From: Aureibaculum flavum
GTDB lineage: Bacteria > Bacteroidota > Bacteroidia > Flavobacteriales > Flavobacteriaceae
Assembly: GCF_016406085.1 (NCBI RefSeq)
Contig: NZ_JAEHFJ010000003.1
Coordinates: 62,001 to 126,000 of the forward strand
Reading direction: 5' to 3'
Length of the DNA stretch: 64,000 nucleotides
A program made the translations under genes and the position numbers. Below the pieces are notes generated by a model that saw only the letters and a program-made list of their open reading frames with translations, was not told the DNA's origin and made no database searches. Positions 19,244 to 28,535 of the stretch are shown piece by piece (the stretch's first letter is position 1; the number at the start of each line of letters is the position of its first letter).

Positions 19244-19305
19244 CGAATTAAAACGCGAAAACACGAATAAAAACGCAATATATTACATTTTTTTTTATAG
19301 ATTTA
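19244..19305 (+). promoter_or_regulatory. Candidate operator and promoter of susC pair 1
   Basis: A 13-nt direct repeat occurs at 19244-19256 and 19264-19276 (CGAATTAAAACGC and CGAATAAAAACGC, 12 of 13 identical) with a period of exactly 20 nt, two helical turns. A third AAAAC lies between them at 19258. A -7-like box TAGATTTA follows at 19298-19305, with no TTG at the -33 position; the second repeat sits next to it instead. The same layout precedes the other susC gene. The predicted leader is about 20 nt. Confidence 0.6.
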
Positions 19306-19332
19306 CTTATTACTAACTTAAATAACATACTT

Positions 19333-22300
19333 ATGAGAAAAAAAATTACGATTTCTTTTCTTGTTTGTTTTTCAACGGCATGCTCATTTCTATTTGCACA
19401 GAACATTACCGTAAGCGGTAAGGTTACTGATGCCAGTGGTATGACATTACCAAGCGTAAACATTCAAGTGAAAGGTACAAACACAGGAACTTCAACTGAT
19501 TTTGATGGGAAATATGAAATTTCAGCACCTAAAGGTGGAATTTTAATTTTCTCTTATTTAGGTTTCAAAACTCAGGAAATAAAAATATCAGACTCAACTT
19601 TAAATGTGAGTCTTGAAGAAGATGCAGCTTCTTTAGATGAGGTAGTAGTAACAGCTTTAGGTATTTCTAGAGAGAAAAAATCTTTAGGATATGCCATTCA
19701 AGAGGTAGATGGTGATGCCATTAATAAAGGCTCTGAAAGTAATGTTGTAAACACGCTATCTGGAAAAATAGCAGGTGTTCAAATTCAAGGAACAAACAAT
19801 ATAGGTGGTTCTTCAAGAATTCTATTAAGAGGAGCCTCTTCTTTAACAGGTAATAACCAACCACTATTTGTTGTAGACGGAGTACCAATTGACAACTCCA
19901 ATTTTGGCAGTGGTACACAAGCCTATGGTGGTAGAGATGATATTAATGGTAACGTAGATTATGGTAATGCTGCTCAAGATATAAATCCTGATGACGTAGC
20001 TTCTATTAGTGTATTAAAAGGAGCAAATGCTGCTGCACTATATGGTTCAAGAGCGGCCAATGGTGTTATTTTAATAACGACTAAAAAAGGTAAAAAAAGA
20101 AATGGATTAGGTGTAGATGTTAATTATGGCTTTTCACTTGAAAGTGCTTATGATTTTCCAGGTTTACAAAATGAATATGGTGGAGGTCAATCTTTAGACT
20201 TTGCAAATATTGGTGATGATGGCATTCCCATTCAAAATGTGAGTACAGACGAAAGTTGGGGACCAAAATTAGACGGAAGATTAGTTCGTCAGTGGGATGG
20301 TGATGGTAATGGCGGTGAAGTTAGACCATGGGTTGCTCATCCAGACAACTATAAAGACTTTTTTAATACTGGTGAAATCCATAAAACAAATATTGCCGTA
20401 AGTAATGGTGGTGAATTTGGTAACTACAGAGTGTCTTATACCAATTTAAATCACGATGGTATTATTCCTAATAGTAATATCAATAGAAATACATTTAATA
20501 TAAACTTAAATGGAAAAATAAATAAACTATCCATTTCTACCAACTTCAATTACATTAACACAAAAGGTACTGCAAGACCTAAATTAGGTGGTAGTAGTGA
20601 TAACTTAACCTATAATATGGTTATCTGGTCTCAACGTCAACTAGATATAGATAGACTAAGAGATTATAAAAGAGCTGACGGAACCCAAAGAACTTGGAGA
20701 ACTGGCGATTTAAGTTCAACTAGCATTAGGGCAAACAATCCGTTTTGGTTGGCATATGAAGACTATCAAGATGATGAAAAAAACAGATTCATAGGTAATA
20801 TTAATGTAAAATATGACATTACCAATGAGTTAAGTGCTACTTTAAAATATGGATTTGATAGATATGACGACAGAAGGCGAGACAGAAGAGCTGTTGGCTC
20901 TAGATATACTCCCTATTTTATTAGTAAAATGTATAATTTTAGTGAAGAAAATATCGATGCATTATTACAATACAACAATCCTAATTTAACAGAAGACATT
21001 TCATTAATTGCCAATTTAGGGGCAAACAAAATGACGAGAACGTTAGAATCTAATTCTGGTGCAACACAAGGAGGCCTCACGGTTAATAATATTTATTCTT
21101 TAGCTAATTCAGTAGATGCCCCTTACCTATCTAGAGGTCTTTCAAATAAAGAAACTAATAGTATTTATGCAAGTACTTCATTAGGTTATAAAGATTATTT
21201 GTATTTAGATTTAACAGCAAGAAATGATTGGTCTTCTACTTTACCTAAAGACAATTGGTCATACTTCTACCCTTCTGTTACAGGAAGTGTTTTATTTTCA
21301 GAATTTATTGAAAGTGAAAAAATAAATTTAGGAAAATTCAGAGTAGGTTGGGCACAAGTAGGTAACGACACTGACCCATATAGATTAAATAATGATTATG
21401 TTCAAGGGGCTGCAGTTGGTGGTAATCCAGTATTTTACTTACCGTCAACTCTTAACAACTCCGAATTAAAACCTGAAATAACAAATTCTTTTGAAACTGG
21501 TGTTGAATTGAAAATGTATCAAAATAGACTTGGTTTAGATTTAACGTATTATACGGGAAATACTAAAAATCAAATCATGCCAATTACAGTATCTGAAACC
21601 ACTGGATATTCAAGTAAGTGGGTAAATGCTGGAGAAATTAAAAACAGTGGTATTGAAGTACTATTAACAGGAACCCCTATTAAGACCGAAGATTTTTCTT
21701 GGAATGTAGGCGTAAATTGGGCAAAAAACAATAACGAAGTTGTTGAATTAGCTGAAGGTTTAGATTCTTATTTAATGTCAACTTTTTATACTTCAGGTCC
21801 GGCAATTGTAACTTTAGAGTCACGCGTTGGTGAACCTTTTAGTTCTGTTTATGCTACAAAAATTGCCCGTGATCCTGATGGAAATAAAATAGTGGATGCA
21901 AATGGATATTATGTCAGTGGTGAACAAGAGTTTATTGGCAGTGTGTTGCCTGATTGGACCTCTGGTATAACGAATACAATTAGCTATAAAAACTTTACGC
22001 TATCGGCTTTAATTGACATTCAAAAAGGAGGTGTATATTACGCTAGAGGTTATCAAACGGCTATCTATGCTGGAACCATTGATATTACGGCAGCTAACGG
22101 TGTTCGTGAAAACGGTCTGGTTGCTGACGGCGTTATGTCTGATGGCAATGGAGGCTATGTAACAAACACTACACCTGTTGCAAGCGTAGATCAATATTTT
22201 AGATTAATGCGTAGAAACCCTGGTGATTTTACAACATTTGACGCAAGCTTTGTTAAATTAAGAGAAATGTCTTTACAATATTCATTCTCGTCAGAAGTAT

Positions 22301-22491
22301 TAGAGAAATTATCTCTTAGTGCTCTTAACATCTCATTAGTAGGAAGAAACTTGGCAATACTTTCAAGAAATACTCCTGATGGATACGACCCTGAGTCTGC
22401 TGGAAATGCTTCAGGAAATATTCAAGGTAGAGAATATGGTCAATTACCCACTGCTAGAACTGTAGGTATGAATATTAAATTATCATTTTAA
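19333..22491 (+). CDS. SusC/RagA-family TonB-linked outer-membrane transporter (pair 1)
   Basis: A 1052-residue outer-membrane porter that imports large nutrients with TonB energy, working with its SusD lipoprotein as lid. A signal peptide ends near FAQ (about residue 23). Next comes a carboxypeptidase-like regulatory domain (VSGKVTDASGMTLPSVNIQV), the TonB box region EVVVTALGISREKKSLGYA, the plug with VVDGVPIDNS and VLKGANAAALYGSRAANGV, then a beta-barrel ending in the aromatic strand MNIKLSF. It is intact. The susD gene follows after 10 nt. The substrate cannot be read from the sequence; the neighbouring NamZ and DeoR genes suggest an amino-sugar oligomer. Confidence 0.95.
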   Translation: MRKKITISFLVCFSTACSFLFAQNITVSGKVTDASGMTLPSVNIQVKGTNTGTSTDFDGKYEISAPKGGILIFSYLGFKTQEIKISDSTLNVSLEEDAASLDEVVVTALGISREKKSLGYAIQEVDGDAINKGSESNVVNTLSGKIAGVQIQGTNNIGGSSRILLRGASSLTGNNQPLFVVDGVPIDNSNFGSGTQAYGGRDDINGNVDYGNAAQDINPDDVASISVLKGANAAALYGSRAANGVILITTKKGKKRNGLGVDVNYGFSLESAYDFPGLQNEYGGGQSLDFANIGDDGIPIQNVSTDESWGPKLDGRLVRQWDGDGNGGEVRPWVAHPDNYKDFFNTGEIHKTNIAVSNGGEFGNYRVSYTNLNHDGIIPNSNINRNTFNINLNGKINKLSISTNFNYINTKGTARPKLGGSSDNLTYNMVIWSQRQLDIDRLRDYKRADGTQRTWRTGDLSSTSIRANNPFWLAYEDYQDDEKNRFIGNINVKYDITNELSATLKYGFDRYDDRRRDRRAVGSRYTPYFISKMYNFSEENIDALLQYNNPNLTEDISLIANLGANKMTRTLESNSGATQGGLTVNNIYSLANSVDAPYLSRGLSNKETNSIYASTSLGYKDYLYLDLTARNDWSSTLPKDNWSYFYPSVTGSVLFSEFIESEKINLGKFRVGWAQVGNDTDPYRLNNDYVQGAAVGGNPVFYLPSTLNNSELKPEITNSFETGVELKMYQNRLGLDLTYYTGNTKNQIMPITVSETTGYSSKWVNAGEIKNSGIEVLLTGTPIKTEDFSWNVGVNWAKNNNEVVELAEGLDSYLMSTFYTSGPAIVTLESRVGEPFSSVYATKIARDPDGNKIVDANGYYVSGEQEFIGSVLPDWTSGITNTISYKNFTLSALIDIQKGGVYYARGYQTAIYAGTIDITAANGVRENGLVADGVMSDGNGGYVTNTTPVASVDQYFRLMRRNPGDFTTFDASFVKLREMSLQYSFSSEVLEKLSLSALNISLVGRNLAILSRNTPDGYDPESAGNASGNIQGREYGQLPTARTVGMNIKLSF

Positions 22492-22501
22492 AATTCAAAT
22501 T

Positions 22502-23959
22502 ATGAAAAAAATAGTAATAATATATATATTAATTGTTAGTATAAGTTCTTGTACTAGCGATTTTGAAGAACTTAACAAAAATCCTTTAGCTGCAACTGAA
22601 GTGCCAACTCCGACACTTTTAACTTCTGCAACTCAGAATTTAATCAATGTAAACTCGGGATTAGGTTATAACAAAACAATGATGTTCTATTCGCAGCAAT
22701 GGGCTCAAAGAGAAACAACGACTAGAAGTCTTTATGGTCTTTCAGCAGAAGGAGACTGGAGTGCCTTTTATGGGATTCTTCCAGAAGTAATGGAAATAAT
22801 TAATTTAAACTCAGGTGACGATAAGGATCGCTATTCTGTTTATGGTAAAAATGAAAATCAAATTGCTGTTGCAACCATATTAAAAGTATGGGTTTTTCAT
22901 AACTTAACTGATACTTGGGGAAATATACCGTATTCAGAAACTTTTAATAATGATATAACGTTACCAAAATTTGATAAGCAAGAAGATATTTATCCTGCTT
23001 TGATTCAAGAGTTAAAAGATGCTGTTGCACTCATTGATACAAACGCTTCTGGTTTCTCCACTGGAGATTTAATGTATAATGGGGATATGGCAAAATGGAA
23101 AGCTTTTGCAAATTCAATGAGAGCGAGAATTGCCATGCGTATGTCTGAAGCAAATCCGAGTTTAGCTCAAACTGAAGTCGCCGATGCTTTAGGGTCAACC
23201 ATATTTACTAGTAATAATGATAATGCGGTAGTTGCATATCAAAACGAAGAGGCAAATGCTAATCCATTATACATAGAGTTTTTAACTCAAGCTTGGACTT
23301 TTATAGCAGAACCTCTTACAGAATTGATGAATACTTATGGTTCAGGGACAGATTCTAGCCCTTCAGATCCAAGAATTTCAAAATATGCAGATCCAAATGT
23401 TGATGGAGACTATATCGGATTCCCATATGGATTAGATACATCAGATACCTTTTTCTATGCAATTGATGAGCGTTCATTGCCAAATGAAATGACTAGGGCT
23501 ATTGATTTTCCAAGCTATATTATGACCTATTCTGAATTACTCTTTATAAAAGCTGAAGCTGAACAAAGAGGCTGGTTCGGATCCGTTGCCGATGCTGCTA
23601 CAACATACCAACAAGCAATTACAGCTAGTATGGAACAGTGGGGCGTTAGTGGAACAGACACAAATACTTATCTCGCCCAAAGTGATGTTCAATATGATGC
23701 ATCTAATTGGAAAAAATATATTGGTGAGCAAAAATATATTGCACTATATTCTCAAGGTGGAAATGCTTGGAGCGAATGGAGAAGATTAGACTATCCTGTA
23801 CTAAACTTTCCAATGGCTGCTACAACAAATGCTACTGAAATTCCAAGAAGATATTTTTATCCAAATAGTGAAGGTGCTGTTAACGGTGATAACTTAGCAC
23901 AAGCAATCGCTGATATGGGTGGCGATACATTTTCTACTCGTATGTGGTGGGATCAATAA
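22502..23959 (+). CDS. SusD/RagB-family nutrient-binding lipoprotein (pair 1)
   Basis: A 485-residue surface lipoprotein that binds the substrate and closes the SusC barrel. The lipobox is SISSC (Cys17), followed by the acidic TSDFEELNKNP typical of surface-exported lipoproteins. The pattern (LNKNPLAATEVPTPTLLTSATQNL; WGNIPYSETF; YIMTYSELLFIKAEAEQRGW; EWRRLDYPVL) matches the SusD-like_2 group rather than classic starch SusD. The helical TPR-like core is complete. It is followed by a strong terminator, so this transcript is susC-susD only. Confidence 0.92.
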   Translation: MKKIVIIYILIVSISSCTSDFEELNKNPLAATEVPTPTLLTSATQNLINVNSGLGYNKTMMFYSQQWAQRETTTRSLYGLSAEGDWSAFYGILPEVMEIINLNSGDDKDRYSVYGKNENQIAVATILKVWVFHNLTDTWGNIPYSETFNNDITLPKFDKQEDIYPALIQELKDAVALIDTNASGFSTGDLMYNGDMAKWKAFANSMRARIAMRMSEANPSLAQTEVADALGSTIFTSNNDNAVVAYQNEEANANPLYIEFLTQAWTFIAEPLTELMNTYGSGTDSSPSDPRISKYADPNVDGDYIGFPYGLDTSDTFFYAIDERSLPNEMTRAIDFPSYIMTYSELLFIKAEAEQRGWFGSVADAATTYQQAITASMEQWGVSGTDTNTYLAQSDVQYDASNWKKYIGEQKYIALYSQGGNAWSEWRRLDYPVLNFPMAATTNATEIPRRYFYPNSEGAVNGDNLAQAIADMGGDTFSTRMWWDQ

Positions 23960-24004
23960 AAAAGCAAAAAGAAATTATTATTCTTTTTTAAATTATTTAA
24001 AACA

Positions 24005-24036
24005 AAAAATCCTCGGTTATAGCCGAGGATTTTTTG
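24005..24036. terminator. Terminator between susD 1 and namZ
   Basis: A 12-bp stem (ending CCTCGG / CCGAGG) with a 6-nt loop is flanked by A-run and T-run, so it serves both converging transcripts. Confidence 0.85.
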
Positions 24037-24048
24037 CTTCTAATAGTT

Positions 24049-25290
24049 TTAAGGATATAATAAATAGCTCTTACGCATCTCTTTATAATTCGTTAAACCA
24101 GACTCCCAACTCGCACGAATTTCTGATTCGGGTACTCCGTCAATAATTTGTTGTCTAAACAGCCCTGAACCTATTTGAATTTCAATACTATTCATTTGAT
24201 TACTTAAACTACCATCAAAGAATTTTTCCTTTTCTGGGCTAGAAGCATACAATTCCATTATCCATTTCAAATTTATTTGCTTGCTTTCTCTCAATACATC
24301 AGTATCGTAATTTCGTAAGTCTAAACCATAACACACTTCATCCATAAATATAGGTGTCATTGACATGCCTTTTATACTTCTAGGAGTAAATGAAAAATCA
24401 TAAATACCTTTATAAGCAGGACTCCCAAAAACAGTAAAAGGAAACTTTGTGCCTCTACCATGGTTAATATAAGTACCTTCAAACATACATGTAGACGGAT
24501 ATAATAATACAGATAATTGCGTATTTAAATTTGGAGAAGGTGATACCGGCAAGGTATAAGACATATTGTGATCATAATTGGCAACAGATATTATCTTCAG
24601 CTTACATTGTACAGGTTTGCCATTTAATGTAACCCAACCTTCACCATTTGCCATTTGAGCAAACTCAGCCACAGTCAATCCATGAGACATCGGAATAGGA
24701 AATTTACCTATCCCCGATTTATATTTCATATCTAATACAGGTCCATCAATTAAATAACCATTTGGATTAGGCCGATCTAAAATAAGTAGCTCCTTATCAT
24801 TTTCATAACACGCCTCCATCAAACGTACCAACGCATTAATATTGGTATAAAACCGAACACCAACATCTTGCAAATCATAAATAAGCACATCAATATCTTC
24901 GAAATCTTTCTTTGAAGGCTTTCTTTTAGCACCATATAAAGAAACAATAGGTATTCCTGTTTTACGATCTATTTCATCAGTAACATGAACACCGGCACCA
25001 ACATTTCCTCTAAACCCATGCTCCGGACCAAATACCTTTACAATGTTTACCCCTAAGTTCTGAAGACTATCTACCAAATGCTTTTCTCCTATAATACTTG
25101 TAGGATTGGCCATTATTGCTACCCGCTTATCTTTTAAATAAGGTACATATTTTTCGGTTTGGTCCGCACCCGTAATGATTTCACTGATTTGCAGGTTTTT
25201 ACTGTTTTTTGAAGGTAATTCATTCGTTTTTGTAAGATATATCCCAATACAAAATAAAACTATTGAAAAAATATTTAATTTAAAGATCAT
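24049..25290 (-). CDS. namZ: NamZ-type exo-beta-N-acetylmuramidase (DUF1343)
   Basis: A 413-residue protein of the DUF1343 family, whose characterised member NamZ removes MurNAc from the non-reducing end of peptidoglycan chains. Conserved blocks: RVAIMANPTSIIGEKHLVD, VFGPEHGFRGNVGAG, LIYDLQDVGVRFYTNI, LDRPNPNG and EGTYINHGRGTKFPF. The N-terminus has a hydrophobic segment (NIFSIVLFCIG) that could be a signal peptide or lipobox (LFC), so it probably works in the periplasm or at the surface. It lies between the two SusCD pairs on the opposite strand, which supports a role in processing a peptidoglycan-derived nutrient. The specific activity is inferred from the family. Confidence 0.88.
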   Translation of the reverse strand: MIFKLNIFSIVLFCIGIYLTKTNELPSKNSKNLQISEIITGADQTEKYVPYLKDKRVAIMANPTSIIGEKHLVDSLQNLGVNIVKVFGPEHGFRGNVGAGVHVTDEIDRKTGIPIVSLYGAKRKPSKKDFEDIDVLIYDLQDVGVRFYTNINALVRLMEACYENDKELLILDRPNPNGYLIDGPVLDMKYKSGIGKFPIPMSHGLTVAEFAQMANGEGWVTLNGKPVQCKLKIISVANYDHNMSYTLPVSPSPNLNTQLSVLLYPSTCMFEGTYINHGRGTKFPFTVFGSPAYKGIYDFSFTPRSIKGMSMTPIFMDEVCYGLDLRNYDTDVLRESKQINLKWIMELYASSPEKEKFFDGSLSNQMNSIEIQIGSGLFRQQIIDGVPESEIRASWESGLTNYKEMRKSYLLYP

Positions 25291-25350
25291 ATTCTCATAA
25301 TTTAAGGTATAAATGTATTAATTAGTTCGCAAATTAAGTTAAATTTTCAA

Positions 25351-25407
25351 AAAACAGCAAAAACAAAGCTAAAACCGCAAAAGATTGCAATATTTTTTAT
25401 ATGTTTA
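25351..25407 (+). promoter_or_regulatory. Candidate operator and promoter of susC pair 2
   Basis: AAAACAGCAAAA (25351-25362) and AAAACCGCAAAA (25371-25382) are 11 of 12 identical with a 20-nt period; a third AAAAC lies at 25360. The GC of the second copy is 27 nt from the TTTAC of the -7-like box TATGTTTA (25400-25407), the same distance as in the first susC promoter (19275 to 19302). There is no TTG at -33. A TACTAAC also follows both -7 boxes after 3-4 nt. Confidence 0.6.
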
Positions 25408-25433
25408 CCAGTACTAACGAAAATAATTCATTC

Positions 25434-28400
25434 ATGAGAAAAAAAATTAAAGCAATCTTCCTAATTTTCTTTACAACTTCTTTTGCCCTATTATCCGCAC
25501 AAAATATTAGTGTGAGTGGTACGGTAGCAGACGAAACTGGTACACCCTTGCCAGGAGTAACGATATTAGTGAAAGGAACAAAGAAAGGAACAGCAACCGA
25601 TTTTAATGGAAAATATAAAATATCGGTAGCAGAAGGGACAACATTAGTTTTTTCGTCTATTGGTTACAAAAAACAAGAACAAGTAGTATCTGGTGAAATC
25701 TTAGATATAACTTTGATTGAAGATGCTTCAGTTTTAGGCGAAGTAATGATTACTGCTGAATTTGGCCAAAAACGAGCCGAACGAGGTGTAGGTGCTGCAA
25801 CACAGACAATTGACGGAGCAACTATTACCGAATCTGGTAGAGAGAATTTTATTACAGCTCTTTCCGGACGTGTACCTGGTCTTCAAATCAGTTCTACAAG
25901 TGGTGCACCAGGAGCTTCTAGTAATGTAGTTTTAAGAAACATAACTTCGATATCTGGTAGCAACCAACCATTATATGTAGTAGATGGTGTACCAATGAAC
26001 AACTCTTCTTTCGATCCTAACGGGATGGCAGGTGGAGCCACAAGCGAGTATTCTGTTAACAACTCAGATTTCTCTTCACGTGGTAATGATTTTAACCCTG
26101 AAGACGTAGAATCGATAACCGTATTAAAAGGTGCCGGTGCGGCTGCTTTATATGGTTCGGATGCTTCTAACGGAGCCATTATCATCACTACTAAAAAAGG
26201 TAAAGCCGGTAAAGGTAGAGTTACCTTTAGTAACTATATCAAATTAAGTAATGCGTATGGTTATCCAGAAATGCAAGATAAATATGCTAACGGAGCCCGT
26301 GGAACTACTAATTATTACTACACAAGTAAATATGGTGGATTGTACCCAGAAGGTCAACAATTATATGACAATGTTGATGCCATTCTTCAAACAGGTGTTC
26401 AACAACGTTACAATGTGGCTGTTGAAGGTGGTTCTGATAAGGCTACCATCCGTGCTAGTTTTTCACAACTAAATGAAACTGGAGTTATTAAAACTACAGA
26501 ATATGAAAGAACAAATTTAAGTTTATCTGGTAGAGCTCAAATTACAGATTGGTTAAAATTTGAAGGTTCTATGCAATATACGGGTACAGAAAATAACAAG
26601 GTAAGAAGAGGTACAGAAAGCCCATTATACCGTGCTATGTTATGGCCTGTTGTTGATGATATGAGTAATTATTTAGCTGAAGATGGTTTACATATGAGAA
26701 ACCCTGAATATTACCATGATGTTGACTTGTTAAACCCTTTATTTGATATGTATAACAATAAATACTACGACGAATCAGATCGTATTTTAGGTAATGTATC
26801 GCTTAACTTTACACCCATTAAAAATGCCTTTTTAAGAGCACAAGTTGGTTGGGATGTGGCAAATCAAACCTATGTTTCTTCTAGAAACCCTTATTATGCG
26901 TATAATAATGCTGGCGATGGTTCTTATAGTTTAGTTAATGCAAATTATTCTGACCCTAGTATTAATATACTTTCTGGTTACGACAATAAGTATTTTGATG
27001 ACAAACTTTCAGTATCAGCACAAGTTGGATATCACCAATTAGAAAATAAGATTACACGAGCTTCTACTTATGGTACTAACTTTATTGATGCTAGTTTTCA
27101 ATCCATTAACAATGTAGATCCTTTAACTATTGTTTCTAAACAAAGAAACACCAAACGTAGAGTACAAGGTATTTCTGGTCAGTTTCAAGTGGGTTACAAT
27201 AACATGGCCTTTCTTACTTTTAGAGCTAGAAATGACTGGTCATCTACATTACCTAAAGAAAATAACAGTTATTTCTACCCATCTATTGAAGGTTCATTCG
27301 TTTTATCTGATTTAGATTTTATTAAAGATGTAGAAGCTATCAGTTACTTAAAATTAAGAGGTTCTTGGTCTCAAGTTGGTAAAGATGCTAGACCATTACA
27401 AATTGACCCAGAATTACAAACTACGGGCTTAACAGGTGGTGGTTATAAATATGGATTTACTGGACCTAATAGAAATTTGAAACCAGAAATTACTACTGGA
27501 CAAGAGGTAGGAGTTGATTTTAGATTGTTTAAAAATAGAGTAAAAGGTACTTTTTCTTATTTTGAAACAGAAAATTCAAATCAAATAATACAAGGTTTTA
27601 GATTAAGTTATGCTACTGGTTTTGTATTAAACACCTTAAACGTAGGTACCTTTGAAACAAAAGGGTGGGAAGCCGCAATTGATGTTGATGTTATAAAAAC
27701 TGAAAATGTAACTTGGAATTTGGGTGTTAATGGATCTCACGGAACATCTGAGGTTGTTTATCTTCCAGAAAACGTAACAGAATATTATAACGCATACACT
27801 TGGTTATCTGGAAATATAAGAACTGGTATTAGTGTAGGAAACCCTATTACATCGTTAACGGGTAGAGCTTATGAACGTAATGATAACGGTGATATCTTAA
27901 TTTCTCCAACAAGTGGTTTACCTTTAACTTCTTCTGAATGGTCTAATCTTGGAAACAGAGAACCAGATTTACGTTTTGGTATAACTACGCGTTTAAAGTA
28001 TAAAAACTTAACTTTATCAGGATTGTTTTCAGGACGTTTAGGTGCTACCGTTGTTAATGGTACTAAACGCTATATGATGCAAAGAGGTACAAGTTGGGAG
28101 TCCGTTGAATTAAGAGAAGGACCAGATCAAGTATTTGAAGGGGTTATAAAAGATGGTAATGAAAACACAGCCAATCCAACTACAAATACAATATCTGTTG
28201 ATTATGGTACATATGGTTCTAGCATATTTACTGGAGGAGATGAAGATTGGATAGAAAAAGATATAAAATATATAAGACTACGTGAATTACGTTTGGCATA
28301 TCGTTTACCAGATGACATCCTTAAAAAGTCTAAATTACTTAATTCTATGAACCTATATTTTGTGGCTAATGATTTATTTACTTGGACAAACTATTCAGGT

Positions 28401-28523
28401 ATAGACGCTGTTGGTAACGCTGTTTCTGCTGCTGCAGGTGGTGTTGGTGGAGAAGGCTATGATGTAATGGCAATACCAAACCCTCGTAGTTATTCAATAG
28501 GATTAAGTATAATATTAAATTAA
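25434..28523 (+). CDS. SusC/RagA-family TonB-linked outer-membrane transporter (pair 2)
   Basis: A 1029-residue TonB-dependent porter. I start at 25434 (MRKKIKAIFLIFFTTSFALL), where the signal peptide begins; the upstream in-frame ATG at 25401 lies inside the -7 box and cannot be on the transcript. The regulatory domain (VSGTVADETGTPLPGVTILV), plug (VVDGVPMNNS, VLKGAGAAALYGSDASNGA) and barrel are complete, ending in SIGLSIILN. It resembles the first susC in plan but the barrel sequences differ widely, so the substrates may differ. susD 2 follows after 12 nt. It is divergent from namZ, with 143 nt between. Confidence 0.94.
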   Translation: MRKKIKAIFLIFFTTSFALLSAQNISVSGTVADETGTPLPGVTILVKGTKKGTATDFNGKYKISVAEGTTLVFSSIGYKKQEQVVSGEILDITLIEDASVLGEVMITAEFGQKRAERGVGAATQTIDGATITESGRENFITALSGRVPGLQISSTSGAPGASSNVVLRNITSISGSNQPLYVVDGVPMNNSSFDPNGMAGGATSEYSVNNSDFSSRGNDFNPEDVESITVLKGAGAAALYGSDASNGAIIITTKKGKAGKGRVTFSNYIKLSNAYGYPEMQDKYANGARGTTNYYYTSKYGGLYPEGQQLYDNVDAILQTGVQQRYNVAVEGGSDKATIRASFSQLNETGVIKTTEYERTNLSLSGRAQITDWLKFEGSMQYTGTENNKVRRGTESPLYRAMLWPVVDDMSNYLAEDGLHMRNPEYYHDVDLLNPLFDMYNNKYYDESDRILGNVSLNFTPIKNAFLRAQVGWDVANQTYVSSRNPYYAYNNAGDGSYSLVNANYSDPSINILSGYDNKYFDDKLSVSAQVGYHQLENKITRASTYGTNFIDASFQSINNVDPLTIVSKQRNTKRRVQGISGQFQVGYNNMAFLTFRARNDWSSTLPKENNSYFYPSIEGSFVLSDLDFIKDVEAISYLKLRGSWSQVGKDARPLQIDPELQTTGLTGGGYKYGFTGPNRNLKPEITTGQEVGVDFRLFKNRVKGTFSYFETENSNQIIQGFRLSYATGFVLNTLNVGTFETKGWEAAIDVDVIKTENVTWNLGVNGSHGTSEVVYLPENVTEYYNAYTWLSGNIRTGISVGNPITSLTGRAYERNDNGDILISPTSGLPLTSSEWSNLGNREPDLRFGITTRLKYKNLTLSGLFSGRLGATVVNGTKRYMMQRGTSWESVELREGPDQVFEGVIKDGNENTANPTTNTISVDYGTYGSSIFTGGDEDWIEKDIKYIRLRELRLAYRLPDDILKKSKLLNSMNLYFVANDLFTWTNYSGIDAVGNAVSAAAGGVGGEGYDVMAIPNPRSYSIGLSIILN

Positions 28524-28535
28524 AGAATAGATATC

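Noticed and set aside
23919-24146. 75-residue open frame at the end of susD 1
   Set aside because: It crosses the terminator hairpin and the opposite-strand end of namZ; a shadow frame.
25401-25433. Upstream ATG for susC 2
   Set aside because: It overlaps the -7 box and precedes the signal peptide; 25434 gives a normal N-terminus.
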